From contig CAKSOW010000003.1 of the NCBI GenBank assembly GCA_934479825.1, positions 62,001 through 126,000 on the forward strand: a DNA stretch of 64,000 bases. Direction: 5' to 3'. Origin of the DNA: an uncultured Eubacteriales bacterium (GTDB lineage: Bacteria; Bacillota; Clostridia; Oscillospirales; CAG-382). Made by a program: the position numbers and the translations under genes. The notes beneath the pieces were generated by a model that was not told the DNA's origin, ran no database searches, and was given only the letters and a program-made list of their open reading frames with translations. Below, piece after piece: positions 26,184 through 35,403 of the stretch (position 1 is its first letter; every line of letters begins with the position of its first letter).

Positions 26184-29100
26184 TTACTGAAAACGAATCC
26201 AGTCGATCCAGAATTCACCCGGAACATTATTGAACGGGTCAATACGGAGTCCCGATATCGTTCCTGTCCAATCGGCATTGGACGAAAGGTCGAACGAATA
26301 CTCAATATATTCGCCGTTTGAGGTCTGCTCTAACTCAGCACGGTAAGTACGTCCTTCGGAAAGGCCGCCTGCGCTTGATTGGAAGTAAACCACAAGCTGG
26401 AATTCGCCCTTGTTCTCGTCGGTCTTTTCAGCCTGAATCTCATGTTTCATGCGAATTTTCAAGGTCTTATAACGGTTTGCGTCAATCGAAAGCACCGGAG
26501 AGGTGAGAGCCGGGTCATAACGACCGCCCCAGCCGCCTTTCTGATCCATGTCGTTTCCGTAGAAATTGCCGTCAACAACCGTTGCCGTCGCGTTTCCGAG
26601 CGTCCAACCCTCACCGTCGCCGGTAAGATTGAATTCCCACTCATTGGCCACACGGGAAGAAATCGCCTCATAGACTTCGTCGCTGAATGTGATAACGTTA
26701 AACAGTTTCACGCCGTTTTCATCCGTCTTGGTTTCGGTCTTATAGCCGAACGTATCGACAATAAAGTGAAGCGGAACCATGGGAATGCCGTCTTCGAGAT
26801 ACGGTGCATAGTTCACCGAAACCGGTTCGCCGTTGACTGTGATCTTCTTGGAGCCCATGGTAAACACAATCTGCTTGCCATTTTTGGTGAGCGTCAGCTT
26901 CTTGTTGACTTTATCCCACGTGTACGCGCAAGAGAAACGATAGCCAATACCGGTATCCGGATAGAACGGAATCAGTCTATCGCCGTCCACGTCAACCGGA
27001 GAGTAATCAAATTTCACTTCTTCGCCGTTGAGAAGGAACTTTTCAGTCACCGCGTCGCCCAAGAACTGAACTTTTTCCGCACGGAACGAATTCTGAGAGG
27101 TAATCGGGTCAATACGGAGCGCCGTAATCGTGCCGGTCCAGGTTGCAAGCGACGACATATTGATGACAACCGGGTTCATTCCCTCTTGGGTAATCTTCGC
27201 GGAAGCACCCTTGTCAGCCGTCCAGCTCTGGCTCTTATCCGTCTGGAAGTAGACCTCGACGCTGTTGCCGACCGGTCCGTCTACCCAAACCTTGAGCTGC
27301 TTGACGTCTGCTGCCTTGAATTGCGGTGCAGTGCCCGGACGGTGGAGAATCGGGTCGGTATTGGTAGCCGTACCGACGATGATATCGCCCTCCGCTTCGG
27401 TGGTGCAGTTGCTGCCGTGCCAAAGCGTTTCGCCGTTTTCAGCAAACTTTTCTTCGTAAATGACTTTTGTGGCTTCCGGGGCCTTGTAGTATCCCTGCGG
27501 ACGGATAATCTCGCGGTTTAACGGATACATATGTCCCAAACGCGACATTTGCAGTGTATCCGGTCTTTCATCGGTGTGATTCGGTTCTTTGGTGAATACC
27601 TTGCGGACAGTATCGAGATAACCAAAGCCGTTGAGGCCGGCCGGCATCATATACGTACCTTCGCCGTATTCGTTCCAGGTGGAAAGCATGACGAACTTCT
27701 TTTTCCATTCGTCGCCGTTTCCGGTGATATCATATTTGTCTAATGCCGAATCACGGATCCAGGTAAGAACCTGTTCCATGTTTTCGGTGGTAAGAAGCGG
27801 ATAACGGGTATAAGCCCAGGCAATGTTGTTGAAACCGGTGGAAACGGTCGGAACATTATGCATAATACCGTAGCCGTTCTTCTGCTGGTCAGCTATCTTT
27901 TCCTGGTTCCAGACTGCGCTGGACGCCGCATTGCCCCAGTTATAGGCATGAACCGCGTCGATGCCCATGTTGGCAAGCTTTTGAAGCTGTGCGGTATTGG
28001 CCGAACCCTCGCAAGCCATGATGATGATATCGTCATAGCCCATTTCCTTAACGCGCGAACGCAGGTAATCAAACGCTTCCTTGACGCCAGCCTCTGTGCC
28101 GCCGAAAGAATCCTTTAATTTGTCTGCGCCGAAAATAGACATGACCGGCTTGTTATCGATAATCATATAACGCGGATCCGAGAAGAAATACTCAACCCAG
28201 AAATCGACAAAACGTCCCTTGAAGTCATCCAGATTTTCCGGTCTTGTGCCGTTGGCCGCTTCCCAAAGAAGGGCAAACTTGCCGTATTTTTCACTGTATT
28301 TTGCGTTCATGAAGCCCTCAAAGAGCGCTTTCGGCGTTGAGCCGTAGAAAGACTTAAAGGGCGCGTCGCTCGAATGGTACCAGCAGATAAGCTGGAAGTC
28401 CACACCGTGTTCCGCCATAAACTTGATTTCCCAGTCGGCGACTTCCGGCAGTCCTTCGTCATACCAGCCTAAAACCGGCTTGTTTTCGTCATACGGCGAA
28501 ATGTTGTCCCAGCCCCAGTGGTGACCGTTTCTCCACAGGTTGCAGACATTGATACCGATAAAGTAATCGTCTGCGCCTGCCGGAACTTTCGGTTCAGAGG
28601 GATAGTTATCATAATCGGGAATCTTCTCAACGATGATATCGTCCAGTTTCAGCGTCTTACCGCCGTTGTTTTCGGAGGCAATATACAAACCGTCAAGCGT
28701 AGAAGCGGCAGCCGCAAACGGAATATCCTTTGCAATGGTCTTACCGCTGACCTTGATGGTAGCTGTCTGCGTTGCCGTATCGGCATACAGACGAACCATA
28801 TACCACATGTAATTCGAGTAGCTGCGAAGTTCCTTGCCGTTGGCGTACATCTTGCCGTCCTTGGTAGTAAAGGAAACGATCGGCGTGCCGCCCGAGGTAA
28901 GAGCATACGTAAAGCCGTCTGCCATTTCCGGGTAAAGCAGGATGAGCTCCGTGCTGATATTCCCGCTCACTGCCTTAAAGGACTTGGACATGGAAGCCTT
29001 TCCGGTGTTGCCTTTAAAGACAAATTCGCCGCCGGATACTTCGACCGTCATATCGCCGGTCTGCTCCACTGTCCAAGAGTCGGGAATGACTTTGGTACGT

Positions 29101-30866
29101 GCGGAATCGTTGACAAGGTAGTTGCAATACATACGAAGCGGATAAACCGCGGTGTCCATAACCGCTTCGTCGGTTGTTCCGGTGCGGAACACGGCAATAT
29201 CAACCGCCGCGCCGGTGGCAAAACCGAATGTGCCGCAATTCTTGCCGTCAAGCTCAATGCGGTTGGTTCTTGCCGCAAGGTCAGTATCGATGCGGATAAT
29301 GGTGGGCTTGCCGAGCGTCGGTTTTACGCCGACCGGCTTTTCTTCCCCCTTATCGAGAACATAAAATTCACCGTTCTTGGTAAAGAGTTTGTAAGCCTCC
29401 GTTCCGGATGTGCCGAGCGTTTCCATGTACCAGCCGTCGATAAACGAGTTGAACGTAACGCCGAATTCGGTCGTTACAACGCCTGCGTCCTGAACGGTGA
29501 GCGTGCGGGTAAGCGTTACCGGTTCGGTCGTGCTGATATCGGAAAGCGAATAAGGCGGTTCGTCACTTGTTTTGCCGGCGCCGCCGCGGTTATCGAAATC
29601 CCAGCCGGACTGCAACGTCGTCTTGACGCTGTTACGGGTGGAATAACCGCTGTCGTCAGCAATCCAATACGCACTTTCGGGATTGACCTTGACGGTAAGG
29701 TCTTTATCCAAGCGATGCGCTTTATCGGCAATACGGTCGGCAATGGCCGCAACCTCGCTGCGCGTGATATTGGAATCGGGGTTAAACGTTCCGTAAATAT
29801 CGTTACCCATGCAGATACCGGCGTTATAGAACATCAAAACGGCCTTTGCATACGCCGCATCAGACGAAATATCCGGAATGTGGGTGACATAATTCAGAGT
29901 TTCAAAGCATTCTTCGGGAAGAGCCGCCGCAAAGAGCGACACCATTTCGTGACGCTTGATAGCGCAGTCAAAGCTGTCAAACATGCCGTCGGTCAAGAAC
30001 CCCTCTTTCTTGGCGTAGTTGACATAATTTGTATACCATGCGGCTCCGTCAGCCGATTTCAGATTTGCAGCTTCGCCGTCACCCTTAACGGTTGAGTGCA
30101 TTCTCGAAGCAAGCGTAACCGCCTCGGCCACCGTCATCGTCCCCTCGGGGTTGTAGGTGGTCGCGCTGTCGCCGTTGACAAGAGCAAATTCATATGCGCC
30201 GGAAACAGCGTCATAGAACCAGTCTTTTACGGTAACATCCGAAAAAGCGTCGGTATAAGTACGGCTCTTGGCAAATTTCGACGGGATAACCGTTTTTTCC
30301 TTGGCCGGGATATCCTTGATCTTTTCCGCGTCGGTCAGCGTAATGCGCTTGATCGGCTGTCCTTCGACAAAGCGGATATTCTTGATCTGCGCCTTGCCGG
30401 TCAGATCGCTGAACGAATAGAAGATACCGGTGACCTTGCCTGTCCAATCGCCGTTGGTAGCCATATCAAAAGTATATTCTACAAAACCGTCGGATTTTTC
30501 CTGTAAAGTGACGCTGATCTTCTTGCTCTCGGAAAAAGCCGGAGCGTCCGTGGTACGGAAATAGAAACCATGTGAGGTTTTGTTTTTGCCCAGCGGCGAA
30601 ACCTCAGACTTGACTTCCATTTTGATGTAACGGTAGACGTTTGCATCCACGTCCACGCCCGGGAAAAAGATGGCCGGGGATTCGTTTTTCTCGTTCAAGC
30701 CCTGGATATCTAAATCCAGAACCCCGTCTGTAACGGTTGCGTTAATACCGCGGAACGATAATTTGTCGTTCAACGGTACACTGATGTCGTCTGCCGCAAA
30801 CGCCGCGACGGCAAACACCGTCAAAAGCGCCAACACACAGGCGAACAAGGCTGTTCTTTTTTTCAT
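26184..30866 (-). CDS. Secreted S-layer-homology protein with a GH99/WbsX-like catalytic domain
   Basis: A 1560-residue surface protein. The signal peptide (about 1-24) ends AFAA. Approximate order: a carbohydrate-binding-like beta domain (30-170), three SLH motifs (200-385) that anchor to pyruvylated secondary wall polymer, two beta-rich domains (400-750), a GH99/WbsX-like barrel (765-1110; DDYFIGINVCNLWRNGHHWG, WNEYGEGTYMMP), a beta module (1135-1270), a copper-amine-oxidase-N-like stalk domain (1275-1395) and a last beta module (1405-1560). WTG-x-(I/V)-x-(A/G) recurs in three modules. Family relatives cleave or modify alpha-mannan-type glycans; the substrate here is unknown. Monocistronic, with its own promoter and terminator. 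Confidence 0.8.
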   Translation of the reverse strand: MKKRTALFACVLALLTVFAVAAFAADDISVPLNDKLSFRGINATVTDGVLDLDIQGLNEKNESPAIFFPGVDVDANVYRYIKMEVKSEVSPLGKNKTSHGFYFRTTDAPAFSESKKISVTLQEKSDGFVEYTFDMATNGDWTGKVTGIFYSFSDLTGKAQIKNIRFVEGQPIKRITLTDAEKIKDIPAKEKTVIPSKFAKSRTYTDAFSDVTVKDWFYDAVSGAYEFALVNGDSATTYNPEGTMTVAEAVTLASRMHSTVKGDGEAANLKSADGAAWYTNYVNYAKKEGFLTDGMFDSFDCAIKRHEMVSLFAAALPEECFETLNYVTHIPDISSDAAYAKAVLMFYNAGICMGNDIYGTFNPDSNITRSEVAAIADRIADKAHRLDKDLTVKVNPESAYWIADDSGYSTRNSVKTTLQSGWDFDNRGGAGKTSDEPPYSLSDISTTEPVTLTRTLTVQDAGVVTTEFGVTFNSFIDGWYMETLGTSGTEAYKLFTKNGEFYVLDKGEEKPVGVKPTLGKPTIIRIDTDLAARTNRIELDGKNCGTFGFATGAAVDIAVFRTGTTDEAVMDTAVYPLRMYCNYLVNDSARTKVIPDSWTVEQTGDMTVEVSGGEFVFKGNTGKASMSKSFKAVSGNISTELILLYPEMADGFTYALTSGGTPIVSFTTKDGKMYANGKELRSYSNYMWYMVRLYADTATQTATIKVSGKTIAKDIPFAAAASTLDGLYIASENNGGKTLKLDDIIVEKIPDYDNYPSEPKVPAGADDYFIGINVCNLWRNGHHWGWDNISPYDENKPVLGWYDEGLPEVADWEIKFMAEHGVDFQLICWYHSSDAPFKSFYGSTPKALFEGFMNAKYSEKYGKFALLWEAANGTRPENLDDFKGRFVDFWVEYFFSDPRYMIIDNKPVMSIFGADKLKDSFGGTEAGVKEAFDYLRSRVKEMGYDDIIIMACEGSANTAQLQKLANMGIDAVHAYNWGNAASSAVWNQEKIADQQKNGYGIMHNVPTVSTGFNNIAWAYTRYPLLTTENMEQVLTWIRDSALDKYDITGNGDEWKKKFVMLSTWNEYGEGTYMMPAGLNGFGYLDTVRKVFTKEPNHTDERPDTLQMSRLGHMYPLNREIIRPQGYYKAPEATKVIYEEKFAENGETLWHGSNCTTEAEGDIIVGTATNTDPILHRPGTAPQFKAADVKQLKVWVDGPVGNSVEVYFQTDKSQSWTADKGASAKITQEGMNPVVINMSSLATWTGTITALRIDPITSQNSFRAEKVQFLGDAVTEKFLLNGEEVKFDYSPVDVDGDRLIPFYPDTGIGYRFSCAYTWDKVNKKLTLTKNGKQIVFTMGSKKITVNGEPVSVNYAPYLEDGIPMVPLHFIVDTFGYKTETKTDENGVKLFNVITFSDEVYEAISSRVANEWEFNLTGDGEGWTLGNATATVVDGNFYGNDMDQKGGWGGRYDPALTSPVLSIDANRYKTLKIRMKHEIQAEKTDENKGEFQLVVYFQSSAGGLSEGRTYRAELEQTSNGEYIEYSFDLSSNADWTGTISGLRIDPFNNVPGEFWIDWIRFQ

Positions 30867-30942
30867 AAACTTCTCCTTTTGTTCCTTTTATTTTGCGTTC
30901 TCCAAGTTCCGTCAGATTCAAAAAACGCGTAAGGTTTCTTAT

Positions 30943-30971
30943 ATTATAGCAAAAAATCGCGTCTTTGTAAA
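30943..30971 (-). promoter_or_regulatory. Promoter of the SLH-protein gene
   Basis: Minus strand TTTACA (30966-30971), 17 bases, TATAAT (30943-30948), giving a leader of about 70 bases. The -35 lies inside the loop of the terminator hairpin at 30952-30998. Confidence 0.75.
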
Positions 30972-30998
30972 TACTAACTTTCCATAGACGCGATTTTT
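30952..30998 (-). terminator. Terminator of the upstream minus-strand genes
   Basis: A 13-bp perfect inverted repeat (AAAAATCGCGTCT at 30952-30964 and its complement at 30986-30998) around a 21-base loop; on the minus strand it ends in a T run. It should end transcripts coming from the 58-residue gene and its upstream neighbours, and it overlaps the next promoter. Confidence 0.75.
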
Positions 30999-31069
30999 GT
31001 GCATATCTTCCATATTTCGCAAAGCGTTATTGTCATTTTACACAAAACGCTTTGACTTTTGCCTATTCG

Positions 31070-31246
31070 TCATGAGTAGCGCTTGTTCCGACAGCCCCCG
31101 TTTTTTTCACAGGCCTCTCGTTTTGCACACTCATATACAGTTTTTCCGTTTTCGGTATAACGGCTGACCGGTACATTGGAATCGAGCACATGGCAATACC
31201 GTTCCACCGTCTCACGGTAAACCCCTTTTTCGAAATCGGTTTTCAC
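31070..31246 (-). CDS. Small Cys-rich protein, 58 residues
   Basis: A GTG at 31246 is preceded by AGGAGGGG at ideal spacing. It opens a 58-codon frame that starts MKTDFEKGVYRETVERYCHV and ends near a Cys cluster (C-x5-C-x5-C, preceded by one more Cys at about residue 18) with a basic tail. Four cysteines in so small a protein suggest a zinc-ribbon-like knot. I do not recognise a named family. It lies between the exonuclease/phosphatase-like gene (76 bases upstream) and a terminator, which supports its being a real gene. Confidence 0.7.
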   Translation of the reverse strand: MKTDFEKGVYRETVERYCHVLDSNVPVSRYTENGKTVYECAKREACEKNGGCRNKRYS

Positions 31247-31322
31247 ACAAATCCCCTCCTTTTTTGTGGTGTATAGACAGTATATGTCAAAAGAAAGGTT
31301 TTATGTGCGAAGAAATTTAATT

Positions 31323-32081
31323 TTAGTGAATATCGACCGTCACCGAAATCGGGTAGTGGTCGGACAGCCAGACATCGCCTTTTTGATCCTTATGGACGGT
31401 TAACGAGCCCTTGACGGCAGTTTTGTTGGAGAAAATGTAGTCGATCTTATAGTCTTTTTCCTTCCCGTAGCCGTGATAGGTGGTTTCTTTAATGGAGGCG
31501 GTCAGATCATGCACGCCCTTAATACTCCTGATTTCTTTGATCGACGCTTCATCCGGGAGCGCATTGAAATCGCCGGTCAGAATAAACGGATACTTGTTCT
31601 CGGAAAGGAGTTTGGTCATGAGAAGCGACGCACCGCAAAGACGGGCATACACACCAACATGGTCGAGGTGGGTATTGGCAAACGTAAAAAGCTTGCCCTC
31701 TTTACGGGAAACAAGCGTTGCCTGAACGGAAATACGGGGACACGGGCTTTGGTCGAGCATGTAGCGCGAACCCGGCACGTCCGGCGTATCGGACAGCCAG
31801 AACTGATCAAATTTCACCAAGTCAAACCGATCCTTGCGGTAGGCGATCGATACGCTTTCACCGGAATAGTCGTTATTCCGTCCCATACCGAGCACCGTAT
31901 AATCCGGCAGATTGTCGCACAGCCATGCGCGCACATGCGGCAAAACCTCTTGGAAACCGATAACGTCCGGCTTTTCCCGGTCTAAAAATTCCTTGATGAA
32001 AGCCTTTCTTCCCTCAAAGCAGTTTGCACCGTCATCCAATGTATCATAACGGATATTGAAAGTCATAGCGTTTACAAGCAT
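31323..32081 (-). CDS. Endonuclease/exonuclease/phosphatase-fold protein
   Basis: A 252-residue EEP-superfamily phosphohydrolase. It shows MTFNIRYDT (Asn ligand), DVIGFQEVLPHV (catalytic Glu), FANTHLDHVG, LTGDFNALPDEA and the terminal YIFSNK ... WLSDHYPISVTVDI with the SDH motif. All catalytic positions are present. Relatives range from nucleases to phospholipid or sugar-phosphate phosphatases, so the substrate is open. No signal peptide, hence cytosolic. The ATG at 32081 follows AAAGGAG; a longer reading to 32150 would overlap the upstream gene. Confidence 0.85.
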   Translation of the reverse strand: MLVNAMTFNIRYDTLDDGANCFEGRKAFIKEFLDREKPDVIGFQEVLPHVRAWLCDNLPDYTVLGMGRNNDYSGESVSIAYRKDRFDLVKFDQFWLSDTPDVPGSRYMLDQSPCPRISVQATLVSRKEGKLFTFANTHLDHVGVYARLCGASLLMTKLLSENKYPFILTGDFNALPDEASIKEIRSIKGVHDLTASIKETTYHGYGKEKDYKIDYIFSNKTAVKGSLTVHKDQKGDVWLSDHYPISVTVDIH

Positions 32082-32128
32082 GTTTAAATCTCCTTTATTT
32101 TTACGGCAATCCGAATCCGGATGCCGGT

Positions 32129-32896
32129 TTATTTCTCTTTCGGTTTCCAACCGTCGATAGCCGCTTTCTGCATAGCTCCCAGAATGCGGTGCTTCAAACC
32201 CTTGTTTTCCCGGTCCATAGCCGCAAGCATCTTTTTATAGCGTTCGCGGTCGCTGGTCTTGTCCATCGGGCAGGGACTGCCGAGTACCGGCAGATCCGAA
32301 TGATTGATAAAATAGCGGATATCTTTTTCCGGCGCGTACACAAGCGGACGGATCATGGTGATCTTTTTGCGGTCGAGATAAGTCACCGGTGAAAAACAGG
32401 CGATCCGTCCCTCGTTGAACAGATTCATCATGAAAGTTTCCACTGCGTCGTCAAAATGATGACCGAGAGCAATTTTGTTGCAATTAAGCTCCTTGGCATG
32501 GTCGTGCAGCATGCCCCGGCGCATGCGCGCGCACAACGAGCAAGGGTTCTTTTCTTTCCGTTCGTCAAAAATGAGCCTTGCTAATTCGGTTTCAAACAGA
32601 GTAAAACGCACATCAAGCTGTTCGCACAGCGCGGCAAGACGCGCAAATCCCTCACGCGTTTCGCCTTCATCCCCCATGCCGACCTTGTAAAAGCCCGGAT
32701 CCATGGTCACGGCCTCCAATTCAAAATGCTTCGGATAAAAGCCGCGAAGCGAAGCAAGGGCGCACAAAAGCGCAAGCGAATCTTTTCCGCCCGAAAGTCC
32801 CACGGCAATCCGGTCGCCCTCTTCGATCATGCCGAAATCATCGACCGCCCGGCGCGTGTAACTGAGTATTCTCCTGATCTGATAGGTATAGGCCAT
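32129..32896 (-). CDS. TtcA/TilS-like PP-loop tRNA-modifying ATPase
   Basis: A 255-residue adenylating enzyme. The PP-loop GLSGGKDSLALLCAL near residue 37 binds ATP. A central CSLCARMRRGML motif resembles the Cys-x2-Cys of TtcA, which thiolates C32 of tRNA through an Fe-S cluster, and GHHFDDAVETFMMNLF is the family metal/ATP motif. Length fits the TtcA family better than TilS. The exact nucleotide modified is inferred from family only. The ATG at 32896 follows GGAG. It has a perfect consensus promoter upstream. Confidence 0.8.
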   Translation of the reverse strand: MAYTYQIRRILSYTRRAVDDFGMIEEGDRIAVGLSGGKDSLALLCALASLRGFYPKHFELEAVTMDPGFYKVGMGDEGETREGFARLAALCEQLDVRFTLFETELARLIFDERKEKNPCSLCARMRRGMLHDHAKELNCNKIALGHHFDDAVETFMMNLFNEGRIACFSPVTYLDRKKITMIRPLVYAPEKDIRYFINHSDLPVLGSPCPMDKTSDRERYKKMLAAMDRENKGLKHRILGAMQKAAIDGWKPKEK

Positions 32897-32929
32897 ATTT
32901 TTCGCTCCGCTCTGTGATTTTACCGCTTT

Positions 32930-32958
32930 ATTATAGTCGTTTGATACGGAATTGTCAA
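32930..32958 (-). promoter_or_regulatory. Promoter of the TtcA-like gene
   Basis: Minus strand TTGACA (32953-32958), 17 bases, TATAAT (32930-32935): perfect consensus, about 35 bases before the start codon. It probably also serves the EEP protein and the 58-residue protein. Confidence 0.8.
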
Positions 32959-33074
32959 TCATATTCCGCAAATTTTCTCCATATATATTTTATATCCGTC
33001 GGATACGAACGTTTCTTGCGCGTCCCGGTCTGCATGGCGCTTTCCGACTTATAAAACTATCCCCGAAAGGTCGT

Positions 33075-34268
33075 ATGTCCATGAAAAAAGTGCGGCTGTC
33101 CTCTGCACGAAAAAAGCCACTAAACCGGCGCGTCGGTCCGGGACATTTTCTTTGCTTTTCCGCCTGTGTCGCATTGTTTTGCAGCGTCGCCCTGATCGGG
33201 CTTTCGGCTCACAAGCCCGTTGTCGCCGACACCCCCGTTTCGGTCACCGTTCCGCTCTTAGGCGAAGTAAACGGCTTTTCGGGCGGTGTTTCCGCCGAGG
33301 GCGCCTGTCTCATCGACGGCAAAAGCGGCGCGGTGTTATACGAAAAAAACAGCTCCGCCCGGCTTCCCATGGCAAGCACCACCAAAATCATGACCGCGCT
33401 TGTCGTTTTGGAACATCTGCCGCTGGATCTTGTCGTAAACGTTCCGAAAGAAGCAACGCTCATTGAAGGGTCTTCCATCTATCTGCGTGAAAACGAAAGC
33501 ATGACCGTCGAAAACCTGCTGTACGGCCTGCTTTTGGAATCGGGCAACGACGCGGCGCATACGCTTGCCGTCGCTGTTTCGGGAGATATCCCCCCTTTTG
33601 CCGCACTCATGAACGAAAAGGGAGCGTCTCTCGGCCTTTCCGGCACGCATTTTGAAAATCCGCACGGACTTTCAGCCGACGGACACTACACCACCGCCTA
33701 TGAATTGGCACGCATCACGGCAGAAGCCATGAAAAACGAATTCTTCCGGCAAGCCGTCGCCACACAGAAAAAGATCGTGCCCTCCATGGACGGGGAACTG
33801 ACGCGGTACTTCTTCAACCACAACAAACTGCTTCGGCTATACGACGGTGCAGTTGGGGTAAAAACCGGCTTCACCAAAGCAGCCGGCCGGTGTCTTGTCA
33901 GCGCGGCACAGAAAAACGGTTCTTTATTTATCGCCGTCACGCTCAACGACGGAAACGACTGGAACGACCACAAAAACATGCTCGATTATGCCAGCAAAAC
34001 TTTTGATACGGTAGAGATCGCGCCCAAAGGCGCTTTATGCGTCTATGCGCACGGCGCACGCTTTTCCAATCCGGACGGCATCTATCTGACCGTTCCCAAG
34101 GGAAACAAGCCGGTTTTCTCGTACCGCGTGACAATAGAAAAAGACAGCGGCATCGCCGAATATTTCGATTCGACCGGCACGCCGCTCGGACGTTTTCCGC
34201 TTCTAAGAGAAGAATACACGGAAAACGGCTTGAACCGTACGGATGAAAACGCCTCTGTTTCCGGTTAA
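33075..34268 (+). CDS. Serine-type D-Ala-D-Ala carboxypeptidase (DacF-like)
   Basis: A 397-residue penicillin-binding protein of the S11 family. A basic N-terminus is followed by a signal/anchor helix (about 25-45). The active-site motifs are STTK (in MASTTKIMTA), SGN (in LLESGNDAAH) and KTG (in VGVKTGFTKAAGR). It trims the terminal D-Ala from peptidoglycan stem peptides outside the cell. The C-terminal domain is the usual beta-rich PBP5_C-like segment. The start at 33075 follows AAAGG; a methionine two codons on is also possible. Its 3' end overlaps the convergent gene by four bases. Confidence 0.88.
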   Translation: MSMKKVRLSSARKKPLNRRVGPGHFLCFSACVALFCSVALIGLSAHKPVVADTPVSVTVPLLGEVNGFSGGVSAEGACLIDGKSGAVLYEKNSSARLPMASTTKIMTALVVLEHLPLDLVVNVPKEATLIEGSSIYLRENESMTVENLLYGLLLESGNDAAHTLAVAVSGDIPPFAALMNEKGASLGLSGTHFENPHGLSADGHYTTAYELARITAEAMKNEFFRQAVATQKKIVPSMDGELTRYFFNHNKLLRLYDGAVGVKTGFTKAAGRCLVSAAQKNGSLFIAVTLNDGNDWNDHKNMLDYASKTFDTVEIAPKGALCVYAHGARFSNPDGIYLTVPKGNKPVFSYRVTIEKDSGIAEYFDSTGTPLGRFPLLREEYTENGLNRTDENASVSG

Positions 34269-35227
34269 GCCGCCCTGATCATCTCCGTCTGTCCGGCAGA
34301 CGTTTGTTCCAGCGGCCACACGTTTTCTCCGTCGGACAAAAGAATAATATCGCCCAGTTCGTCCGTCCGCAATACCGTAACGCCGTACTCTTCCAATGTG
34401 GCAAGCGTTTTTTTGTGCGGATGACCGTAGCTGTTGTCTCTGCCGCAGCTGATGACAGCATAGGTCGGCGAAACCGCCGCGATAAAGCCGGGGGAATTCG
34501 AGGTTACCGAACCGTGATGGCCGGCAGAATACACATCGGCACGCAAGTCGTAACCGTTCGCCATCATGGCTTTTTCCGCCCCCTTTTCTGCGTCTCCCGT
34601 AAACAAAAACGAGGTTTCGCCATAGATGAGTTTGATAGCAAGACTCGATTCGTTGGCATCGTCGTAATCAACTGTTTCCGGCGAAAGAATCTGAAATACC
34701 GCCGAATCCGCAAAGGTAAACCGGTCGTCGATCCGCGTGCCGACGATTTCGGTTTGTTCATCAAAGCGATTGTGACTAACCATATAGATCAACCGGTCAT
34801 ACGGATAGGTTTCGGTAAAATCCGCATGAACGACAAAATTTTCCACCGGAAAATTTTCAATCACCGCCGACGCGCCGCCATAATGATCTTCATGCGGATG
34901 CGTCAGGATCAGATAATCCAGCTTTTCCACACCCACGTCGTTCATGTATTTGACAAGGTATTCCGCTCCCGCGGTCGGACCGCAGTCAATGAGCATACTG
35001 CTGCCGTCCGGCGCGACCAAAAGTGTTGCGTCTCCCTGCCCGACATCGATAAAATAAGCCGCAAAATACTCCTGTGCCTGGCTGAATACCTGCTTATATT
35101 CCTTGTGCGCTTTATCATCGCGTACGGCAAGAAATATAAGATAGACTGCCGCCGCCAAAACCAAAACCGATTTGGCCGTTCGATTACGGATTTTTGAGGT
35201 CGGAAAAGTAGGGAATTTCTTTCTCAT
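34265..35227 (-). CDS. Membrane-anchored ComEC/Rec2-like metallo-beta-lactamase-fold hydrolase
   Basis: A 320-residue protein with one N-terminal membrane helix (about 18-36) and an exported MBL domain: FIDVGQGDATLL, IDCGPTAGAEY, ILTHPHEDHYGGA (HxHxDH zinc motif), LFTGDAEKG and SAGHHGS. It corresponds to the free-standing hydrolase domain of ComEC, without the channel. Relatives degrade extracellular nucleic acid or phospho-compounds; the role here is not known. It is downstream of ftsK, separated by a small possible gene. AAGGAAG precedes the start. Confidence 0.82.
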   Translation of the reverse strand: MRKKFPTFPTSKIRNRTAKSVLVLAAAVYLIFLAVRDDKAHKEYKQVFSQAQEYFAAYFIDVGQGDATLLVAPDGSSMLIDCGPTAGAEYLVKYMNDVGVEKLDYLILTHPHEDHYGGASAVIENFPVENFVVHADFTETYPYDRLIYMVSHNRFDEQTEIVGTRIDDRFTFADSAVFQILSPETVDYDDANESSLAIKLIYGETSFLFTGDAEKGAEKAMMANGYDLRADVYSAGHHGSVTSNSPGFIAAVSPTYAVISCGRDNSYGHPHKKTLATLEEYGVTVLRTDELGDIILLSDGENVWPLEQTSAGQTEMIRAA

Positions 35228-35246
35228 GCATATTTCTTCCTTAAAA

Positions 35247-35396
35247 TTATAACAGACAGCCCTTGGCGTCGGTCTGCGTCAAAACAATTCTGATACCGCT
35301 AAAAACGGACTGCTTCCGTTCGTCATGAAGTTCCTGACGCCGGTCGCAGACCGTTTTTTGTTCCGGCGTGCCGCCAATTTGCATATTGGGGCGCAC
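35247..35396 (-). CDS. Possible 49-residue protein between ftsK and the MBL gene
   Basis: A small frame fills most of the 176-base gap. It can start at GTG 35396 or at ATG 35384 and ends at 35247, just before the ribosome binding site of the next gene. The product is hydrophilic (QELHDERKQSVFSG ...) with two cysteines. No family is recognised and the ribosome binding site is weak, so it may be chance. Confidence 0.3.
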   Translation of the reverse strand: MRPNMQIGGTPEQKTVCDRRQELHDERKQSVFSGIRIVLTQTDAKGCLL

Positions 35397-35403
35397 GTCC
35401 GGA

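Noticed and set aside
28518..30095. A 525-codon open frame on the plus strand inside the SLH gene
   Set aside because: It lies antisense to a protein with a clear signal peptide, SLH motifs and ribosome binding site; no ribosome binding site or family match of its own. Likewise 26379-27521.
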